Assembly: GCA_001939145.1 (NCBI GenBank)
Contig: LSRX01001107.1
Span: 133,369-197,368 of the forward strand
DNA: 64,000 bases
Direction: 5' to 3'
DNA from: Symbiodinium microadriaticum
Lineage: Eukaryota > Sar > Dinophyceae > Suessiales > Symbiodiniaceae
A program made the translations under genes and the position numbers. The notes beneath the pieces are model-generated. The model did not search any database. It saw only the letters and a program-made list of their open reading frames with translations, and was not told where the DNA came from. Numbering within the stretch: position 1 is the first letter of the stretch; each line of letters opens with the position of its first letter. Positions 32,386-40,500 of the stretch are shown one piece after another.

Positions 32386-33335
32386 GTTCCCATCAGGCTA
32401 CTGCCACGATAGTGTTGCTCACTAACTGCATCTCAAGCTTTAGAATCTGGACGTGGCTACGAGCTGTCTGTCACCATGCACTCCAAACTCCAAACACAGG
32501 GCAAGACCGAAGTTCGGTCTTGCCCTGCCATCCCACAATGCTCCCTTGAGCACGCATATTTAGCCCAAGTTGCAGCAAAACTTGTGTCCATGCGGAAGTT
32601 TACACGAACATCTGTGCATAACGACTGCTCTTCTCTCTAACAGCCTCTGTCACATGCTGTGTTTGCAGATGCCTTTTCCTTGCATCCGGGAATTCCCTTT
32701 ACCCAGCCGGGCAACTACCCTTGCTCTCCTTGACGGTACCCCAGACTTTCGTGGCGCCGCCGCAGACTGGAGAGCAGTGCAGCACCATCGAGATAGCCTA
32801 GGATCCAGAGACTGGCATTCAAACCACACAGGCGTGACTCGGCCAACCCGGCCTACCAGCTGCTTGCCTGTGCAGCCGATGCACAGAGAGTCGTATGTTG
32901 CAGGCATCTTCGATCATCACTGTCTTCATAGCTTTTTCTCCACCTTAGAAATGCTGGACAGGGCCCAAACATCAGCTGCCCAAACAAACCTTCGACGAGC
33001 TGACAAGCTCCAAGTACTGGCCGCTAGTGAACCGGAGATCCTCGTGATGAGACACCCGCAACAATATGGGCATGGAAAGTCCTGTGCTAGCTGAAAAGGA
33101 GCACGGGTTTCAACACAGGTGAGTCGGGTTCAGATCGTCAAAGCACCCCTCGATATGAGCACAATTTAGGCAGGTTGCTCGGCACTCTACCCTTCTTCAG
33201 CAATCCCATTGCGCATTACGTGCAAGACAGAGAAAAACAGAAATGTCTTCGTGAGATCGGGAGCTGCGAGAAACCCTACGAGAACGAACGTTCTCAACAT
33301 TTTCGAGTGTGCCTGCAGATGAGATTGTCCGTGAT
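32386..33335. other. No recognised gene
   Basis: This is the probable upstream flank of the PARP gene. Open frames on both strands at 32,570-33,094 overlap fully and have no domain. Confidence 0.35.
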
Positions 33336-33360
33336 TTTGTGTGTGTGTGTGTGTGTGTGG
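33336..33360 (+). repeat. GT dinucleotide repeat
   Basis: About eleven GT units. Confidence 0.9.
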
Positions 33361-33370
33361 GTGGACGACT

Positions 33371-33975
33371 TCAGCTTTCCTCCAAGCCACAGTGGTGCCA
33401 CGTCCAGAAACGACTCCTGTATTGACACGCCACACTGCAGCACTTTTGGTCCGTCGGGATAACTTCAGTCGCCGCTTCCTCCTGCAAATACCCGTATATA
33501 ATCCCTGCAACTGTGGGCGCTTCAACTATGCCGCGAAAGAAATGACAACGGTACCGAATCAAAGGCCTCTGTTCGTAGCCGATCAACCACAGCTTGCGCG
33601 CCATTCTTCGACCACTTCTCTTGGAGGAGCGTTAAGGTTGCCGACACAGGGTACGACCAGGCCTGACTGCCTTGCACAGCGAGTTGCATCTGTCTGGGAC
33701 TGGGTGTCGGCTGTTTGGCCAATCATACAGCTACAGGAAGCTGCTACAAAGAAACAGCAGGTTGTCCACTTTGCCTGTCAAGTTCAGGGCCGCGGTTGCG
33801 ACTTGGGCGAGTCCACGCTCGATCTGAGCAGGGCGAGGCAGGAGGAATGCTGAAAAGGACCTGCCAAAAACATCTTCGAATACATGGCCCTATAGCGGCT
33901 TAGCGGATTCGGTGGGAGAGCTTTCAGGAGTTGTCGGACCGCCCCGCCTGGATTCTGGAGATTTCCGGATGCCAT
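33371..33975 (-). CDS. Exon-like fragments of unknown function
   Basis: Minus-strand frames read MASGNLQNPGGAVRQLLKAL and YRAMYSKMFLAGPFQHSSCL (33,975-33,784), then KWSKNGAQAVVDRLRTEAFD (about 33,600) and MARKLWLIGYEQRPLIRYR (33,604-33,550, other frame). They lie downstream of the kinase-like gene on the same strand and may be its 3' exons. I recognise no domain. Confidence 0.3.
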
Positions 33976-34055
33976 CCTTTAGGCCTCAGGGCCGAATAGT
34001 CTCCGAAGGCCGAGGAGCACATCTGGGAGCCCAAGCCGCCGTTCCTGCCCTCACC

Positions 34056-34161
34056 TGGGCTCTTGTAAGGGATTTAGATGAAGTTACCATAATAAGGAAA
34101 CCACATTATTTAAGATATAGGTCTTAAACTTCAAACAAAAGCCCCTTAACAAGAACCCAGC
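34056..34161. mobile_element. MITE-like foldback element, copy 1 (diverged)
   Basis: The left end reads TGGGCTCTTGTAAGGGATTT and the reverse complement of the right end reads TGGGTTCTTGTTAAGGGGCT. Both continue into AAGTTA/AAGTTT-containing arms, leaving a 30-40-base AT-rich centre. The left half (GAAGTTACCATAATAAGGAA and ACCACATTATTTA) matches the copy at 48,880-48,990. About 105 bases long and without coding capacity, it fits a miniature inverted-repeat element. Confidence 0.7.
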
Positions 34162-36222
34162 CACACATCAGTACCAGGATGTGCGAGGGAACCCAGGCCA
34201 CCCTCCTCTGTCCCAGTTGGCTTAAAATCTCGACGAAATCGTCCAAACAGCAGGGCTCGGAGAAGCCTAAATCAATCTCTACAGCTTGCGAGGGCGTCGT
34301 CTTAATATTGTCCTTGTTGACCTCCATATTGTCTGCCAGGGCTGTCTCTCCACCCACCAATAAGTCATTGAACAAATCGTTGCGGCCTGTAATCCAGTCA
34401 AACATGGCTATTTGACCCACCTGCACCCAAAACGGCTCAAGGTTCGCAGCGCATGGGAGGTCCTGGTTCTCGCTCACAAACTCCTGAGAGTTGCTAGCAG
34501 CCCAGCTTGGTTTTGTCACCGGAAGTTGCAGTTCCACTAACAGTGTGTCTTAGTTTCAGTCCTGCAACAACGCCCAGTGCCTCTTCTGGCGTTGGAACTC
34601 TGCCACTACCTCTTGCAAGTCCTTGTGCTGAAACACTGCAGGGCAAGATGCCATGGATACCTGTAGCACCCGTGGTGTTGGTACTTTGAGTGTGTGGGCT
34701 AGCTGGGAAGCCAGGACGGAACGGTCGTAGGAGCCGTTCTCCTGGTCCGCGAGTTTCAGCGCCCAGTGTCTACCCAGAGAATCCTCTAAACCATAGGCTG
34801 CTGCCAAATCCGGGCGCAAGCGATTGGTTCCACCCTGAAGAGGCCGAACGCTTAGAACATGATCGATACCGCACCCTGAGAGTGTGCACGAGCTGCAGAC
34901 CTGTCCCAGGGAACAATCGAACCTACAGCGCACAAGCCCTCTCCCCCCCCCCCCCGAGATAGATTTGGGCCGAATCNAGGGGTTTAGGGTTTAGGGGTTG
35001 TAACATGGGTTTTTCTCTAAATTCCCTTGTTCGGTCCCAAAAATGGCACGTACGGCACCCTTATAAAAAGGACCCTAAAAAGGGACCCAGAAGTGGTTGT
35101 TTAGGTTGTTTAGGGCCCTAATGGTAATGGGAACTCTTGATTGATAACCCCCCCCCCCCCCCCGCGCAAGCACTGGGATCCTTCTGCTGCCAACACTCGC
35201 ATCCATCGTGTAGGTCGCAGTTGCTTGAGACAGCGCCACCGATACGATCGTGGCGAAAAGCAACTCCACAGGTTACAGCGAAGGCTGCGAAAAGCCAGCG
35301 TTGGAAACCAGGCAGGGGTCGGACTGGCATTTGGCTGACAACGGCGGAATTGAGCCAAGCTGGCATCAAAAGCCACAAGCAGCGCCACACTCTGACGAAG
35401 GCACGGCATAACAGATAACAACAGCTAAATGTGCAGTGCGAAATGCACTGCCGGCCCGAACCACAACCAATCTTGAATGGCAGGCAGGACACTGACACCT
35501 CAACACCTAAGTTTCAGATGTGATCTACGGATTCAGAGCTCATTGAGGCCCACAGTGTTCTTATGCAAACTCGTTCCCAAGAAGCGCAACCCAACACACC
35601 ACACAAACATGGGATCTGTGAGTCCTTGGCCGTATTCCCACGGGTTTGGGGAGTGAAATGTTGACTGACGACACCCACCCGAATCCCTCCAAGAGCCGCC
35701 GCACCAGCTGACCGTCCTATGCGCATTCTCGACATGGTTTAAACGAAGTACCCACCCGGGAACTCACCTTGCAATCGTCTTGCTTCTGACTCCAGTGCTG
35801 GTGTTGCCAAGTCGGCACTCGCTCACGACGAACTTCGGGGGACGATAGGGCGTGGCCGCCAAGGATTCGCTGAAGACGGCAGGCCCCATCAATACTAAAC
35901 CGGCCGTGGCAATGTGGCAATGCCGCATGCACCGATGTAGCAGGACCCTCTTCTCTCTGAAATCGTGCATGTTGCAGCAACATGTATACCGTATACCCAA
36001 ACACTTCCAACTCCGAGCATCCCAAATGGGTTGCGGAATCAGTTGCATCAGCATAAGGCAATTCACACACACACACACGCACACACACACACACACACCT
36101 CTTTCATGATCTCTACCATGGCTGTTTCGCTCTTCGAGGCTTGCGGGTCCAAGGGTTCAATGTTGTGGCGATGCGACACGACGCGGCGTGTTATGACATC
36201 ACTCGGAAAACATCCCATCACC
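34124..36222 (-). CDS. Probable actin-fragmin-kinase / PI3-4-kinase-like protein
   Basis: The first exon (36,222 to about 36,100) starts MGCFPSDVITRRVVSHRHN; Met-Gly-Cys is a plausible myristoylation/palmitoylation signal. It runs into a CA/GT repeat that must be intron. The middle exons (36,060-35,760) are unclear. The exon at 34,933-34,556 has GGTNRLRPDLAAAYG and HWALKLADQENGSYDRSVLA, a nucleotide-binding lysine context (ALKL). The last exon (34,537-34,124) has QIAMFDWITGRNDLFNDLLV and AVEIDLGF, resembling the D-x(3)-R/N-D-x(2)-N and metal-binding ID(L/N)G motifs of the actin-fragmin kinase and PI3/4-kinase fold. The stop codon lies in a MITE (34,056-34,161), so the last 10-12 residues come from the repeat. 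Family assignment is moderate. Confidence 0.5.
34943..34976 (+). repeat. Poly-C run followed by GAGATAGATTTGGGCCGAAT, copy 1
   Basis: Thirteen C, then a 21-base sequence identical to 36,265-36,285. An ambiguous base follows at 34,977, then G-rich telomere-like GGGGTTTAGGGTTTAGGGG (34,979-34,998). Confidence 0.85.
35051..35088 (+). repeat. Dispersed repeat TACGGCAC...AAAAAGGACCC...GGGACCC, copy 1
   Basis: It shares about 35 of 38 bases with 39,354-39,391 (TACGGCAC, then TATAAAAAGGACCC, then TAAAAAGGGACCC). Confidence 0.7.
35148..35163 (+). repeat. Poly-C homopolymer
   Basis: A run of 16 C; likely length-uncertain in the assembly. Confidence 0.9.
36064..36100 (+). repeat. CA dinucleotide repeat
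   Basis: About 17 CA units with one CG interruption; it appears to lie in the first intron of the kinase-like gene. Confidence 0.9.
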
Positions 36223-36250
36223 TAGCATAATGTCCACTTCGCTTTAATAA

Positions 36251-36290
36251 CCCCCCCCCCCCCCGAGATAGATTTGGGCCGAATCAGGGG
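36251..36290 (+). repeat. Poly-C run followed by GAGATAGATTTGGGCCGAAT, copy 2
   Basis: Fourteen C, then the same 21 bases as copy 1, then AGGGGGGG. The C-run and G-run around a unique core could fold back on each other. Confidence 0.85.
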
Positions 36291-36790
36291 GGGATTGATT
36301 ATTGCGTGGGGTCCGGTTGGGGGGGATTGTTTTGGAGAAGGGTTGTCTCTCTTCTGGAGCATCTTGGGCTCTCGCCTCGAACGACCCGACCGCCTCTCTG
36401 CCGCCCCGAAAGTATCTCTGCAGAGCGTTTATTATTGAGTTCTGGCGGCGGGATTTTTTTATTGAGGGGGTATTATAATTGAGTTCCGGGAGACGGATTT
36501 TTTTTGAGGGGGGATTCTTAATGCCAAGTCAACATTAACAACGACATGGCACAACCGACGCAGCAGGACATGACGTAGCATACCATGTCAATGAACATGA
36601 CCCGCCTTGACACAAACAGCTTCTGCAATCCACAACACACGGAGCAGAATTACATCATGTCGCATGGCATACCACGAGATACCACGAGGTTGTACTTAAC
36701 TCTCGCTGGCCAGCGGACTTTGATGCTCGACGCGGCCGACAACTTACAGGTCAGTGCCATTAGGCCATCGCAAAAATTCAAAATTTAAAA
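36291..36790. other. G/T-rich spacer, no recognised gene
   Basis: Loose repeats of GGGGGGATT, ATTGAGTTC(T/C)GG and GGATTTTTTT occur at 36,285-36,530. The plus ORF at 36,585-36,788 is short and without a domain. Confidence 0.4.
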
Positions 36791-36803
36791 CTACAGCAAG
36801 GCA

Positions 36804-37190
36804 TCAACGTCGTCGGTATTCGCGGCGGCGGTGCTGGTAGGAGTACACGCGCCGACTTGATATGACCGCAGCCGAAGACGCCTGCATTTCGCTTGCACCT
36901 GTCTGCGATGGCGCCACGCCGTTGCGCTCACCGTGCTGCGCAGCGAGCTCCTGCACATCTTCTGAACGTCGGCTGCCGCGGCGCCGGTGTACGTAGGAGT
37001 GAGACGTCTGCATAGCGCTTGCACTTGTCTGCGACGGCACCACTTTCTCAGGCGCGGTTTCGGAGTCAATGGTCCCGCCGTTGCGCTCATCGCGCTGTGC
37101 AGCGAGCTCCTGCACATCTTCTGGGACACGGACCGCGTGGGCCACAGCAAAGAGCAATAATGGCCACGCAATGCACAGGAAGCGGCACAT
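36804..37190 (-). CDS. Small secreted Arg/Ser-rich protein with two internal repeats
   Basis: A single-exon ORF of 128 residues starts at an ATG (37,190) that opens directly onto a signal peptide (MCRFLCIAWPLLLFAVAHA). The mature part is two copies of a unit of about 50 residues: PEDVQELAAQRDERNGG...VVPSQTSASAMQ...YVHRRRGSRR, then SEDVQELAAQHGERNGVAPSQTGASEMQ...YQHRRREYRRR. Each unit ends in an Arg cluster, which could be a dibasic processing site or bind acidic polymers. I recognise no family. The frame is also open upstream of the ATG, but the signal peptide marks the better start. Confidence 0.55.
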   Translation of the reverse strand: MCRFLCIAWPLLLFAVAHAVRVPEDVQELAAQRDERNGGTIDSETAPEKVVPSQTSASAMQTSHSYVHRRRGSRRSEDVQELAAQHGERNGVAPSQTGASEMQASSAAVISSRRVYSYQHRRREYRRR

Positions 37191-37541
37191 GGCGCGCAGA
37201 AAGAAGATTCGAAGGACAACGTGAGGGTCAGTGAATTGTTCGAGGCTGTCAGCTGCGGGGCAGTTTCTCCAAAGCCTGGCGCCAAGCCGAGCAACAAGGC
37301 CTTGCAAGCCTCGCGAACCTGTCCAGATGTGCAATAAGCCTCTTTTCAAAGAGGTACAAGAACCACGGAGGCACCGTAGCCTTCCTTCCCTGACTCGTTC
37401 TGCGCACACAGAGTCCGTGGTCAGCCAACACAAGCGTTTTCTTCGAGGACACGGTTCGCACCGAGCGTGAAACAGGGTATGTTTCGCAGTTGGGTTCTGC
37501 GACTCCCTGGCTGCCGGTCACCTGAAACAATCTCTCTGTAG

Positions 37542-40500
37542 CTAAATAGGCCTTGGCATCTGCTTCAGGTCAGGCGGACTCTCTTGACCGGAGCAGAGAA
37601 AGGGCGCTTTGTCCCCCATCAGTACAGGATTTTTGCAGACAAGCTGGCCTGCGCGCGACACTGGACAAGCACTTGGAATGGGGGACCTGCAGTGCCTTGG
37701 AAGCGCTTCGGGAATGCCGTGCCTTCTTTTGCACTTTGCCGCCATCGTCCTCGTCGAAGTCTTCCAGCAAGCCTGTCGCGGGGCGCGTGCTCTCTGCCAA
37801 GACCCTGCGCAAACCACCAAGCCGAGCCAACAAATGCCAGGGGCACTGCTCATCTTAAGCCTTTGCTCTTCCTTCTGCTTGTGGGTCGGGGAATCACGGC
37901 CAAGCTTGATGCTAGGTGCGGAGGAGCCAGAAGGCGACTGGCAGCTGTTTTCCACCCCACGGATCATCTGGAAAAACTCGTCGAAGTCGATCTTGCCGTC
38001 CTGATGATGAACAACTATCGCAACACCACACTGCTCTTAGCCCTGCTGGCCCATGAGTTCCGTACGCCATTCTTGTCCACCTGCTCGAAGATGTGGACCA
38101 AACTGCCCACATCCCCACCTTGTGGTCTTCGAGGAGGACTTCTTGCGGCAGAGGAGTGCGACTGACCAATGCACTCTTTCACCACAATGCATCTTTGGCG
38201 CTGTCTTTGAGGTTCATGGCTTCCACCACTTGCTCGTCACCGATGACCTCTGCCGAGCGACACATGCTTTGTCAGAGAGGCCAGAGCGAGGCCTCGGAGA
38301 AAGCTTCAGAAGAATCGTCCGAGCAGCAACGCGACGAAAAGGACCGACATCCCCGACCGCTGGATTTCAAGACACGTCGCCCCGAAAAGGGGAGATAAGG
38401 GGAGGTAGAAAGCAGGAAGGACACGGTGGACACTGTGGACTAGATGGTTTTCTAGCGAAGCATCTCGCCAAGGTAATCTGGGGTCCATCGCCTGGCCTGT
38501 GCCAACTCTTTCATGTCGATGCTCCCGTTGTTGTCCAGGTCGAACTTTTTGAATGCTGTCCAAACGATATCTTCCTCGCATCAGCCAGGCTCATGCCTGT
38601 CCTTTACTACTGAGTGTGCAGGCCTGGACATACACCTTCTTGTCCAGAGTTGCTGCCAGAAACTCGGTGTAGTCGATGACTCCCGAGCCGTCTGTGTCAG
38701 CCTGATTTGCAGCCTAGACATGCCTGCACGGCAGATTCACCTGCAAATGCGGTTACTGAAAGCTGTGGAATGGGTTGCGTTTCCGACCTCGCCCAACAGC
38801 TGCTCCATGTTGCCGGGCATTGCGATGCCCGCCTGCCAAGGCTATGCTTGCGGCCAGATGTGTTGCAATATGAGCTACGCACGGATCCGATGCAAGGCCC
38901 ATCGACTTGAATCCTGCTTTCGTCGTCTGCAACGGCGCAATGAAGACTGGACATGGATCGTGACTACCAGCCTTGTCCAGGGCATCTTTGACCTCCACGA
39001 CCGTCAAAGTTCCGTCTCCCTGGCGCTTCCAGGGATCATCCCGATGGTTGCTCCGCGCAGGGTGTGAAGCAGCAACCAGGTGGAGCACATTTCTGTCCAT
39101 TGTCATGAACATCCGACGCAGTTCATCTATCCTAGCAGTCGCACACTGAAGGATGCATGTATCGGACGGCCATGCTTCGACAAATTCTTCCACACGACCC
39201 CAGTGTCCTTTCTTCCGACATCTGTGCCGCGATGACTGTGACCACAGCCTGCCGGCGAGCTCAGCTCGTGAGTAGCGACTACTTGAGCGCTCTGCGTATG
39301 TGACCGACTCCTTGCCCCCTTGCAGGCTTTACAAGTGGGTACTAGTAATTCTCTACGGCACGCTCATAAAAAGGACCCCTAAAAGGGACCCTGATTTCGA
39401 GAACTGCCCAAGTCGTCCGGCCACAGTCGCCGGAGCCTTCTTCAGCTTGTGCATGCGCCCGAACGCAGCCAAGCCCTCGATCTGAAGGCCGATCACCGGG
39501 CCATCCATGTCCTTCTCCGCCAAGCGCTCGATCCTTGGAGTTTAGGTTGCCAGCTGAAAGGAGAGGTGACAGGGCAAAACTGTGAATTTTGGGGTGCCAT
39601 CGTCTGACTCTAACGGATTCAGCAGCGCAGACACCACCAGACGGGCTCGACTAAGCCAAGCTAGCGCGAGACCAGAGAAGACAAGGCATGGCCGTCTGGT
39701 GCAGACACGGAGAGCGGAAGAGAGACTGAAAGAAAGAGAGAAAGAGAAAGAGAGGGAGAGAGAGAAAAACAAAAACAACACACACACACACACAGAAGCA
39801 GATGCTCACCCGACATTCAACAAGGACCGTGTTGCAAACGAAGCTCGAAACACCGCTTGCACTGTTGAACACCAAAGCTCGCAAGATCGTGGGGCCACAC
39901 AACATCAACGAGAGTGAGGTTTCAGATGTGAGCATTGGCTTCGTTAGGCATAAGCTTGACTGTAGTTTACGGGATTTGCTTGGTACCCGTGCTTGTTTAC
40001 CATCCGCTGCTATGCGATCAGGATGTTAAACGAACTGCTACAAGCAAACACAGAAGAATTAAACACCCACCGGCCTACCTACCTACATACCTGCCTAACT
40101 ACCTTCCTGCCTGCCTGCCTGCCCTTGGCTCGTTGACTCCATCAGTTGTTGACACTCTGTGTTTTGATAACCCGCCATGTTCTGTCTGACCGTCTTGCCG
40201 CGCGGCCATCGATGCTTGAGACAGCTCCCAGCAGAGGGTCGGGCCATGGGAACCTTTTGCAGACAGGCCTGCGACAGTGCAGGCAATGGTTCCCTGTGCC
40301 CGCAGGCACCCTCAAGCGTGTCTTATACGTGTATGCCCAAGGCCTACAGACCCCTGCAAAGCCAAGCTCCAGGACGAGTTGCTGTGACGAACTATGTGTA
40401 TTGTACGAGATTTTCGCTGCATTGCTATGCATCACCTGGACTCAGAATTCTTAGTCAAGCATACTGTGGCACCAATTATTGGAGCTCTGAATGGTTCGTT

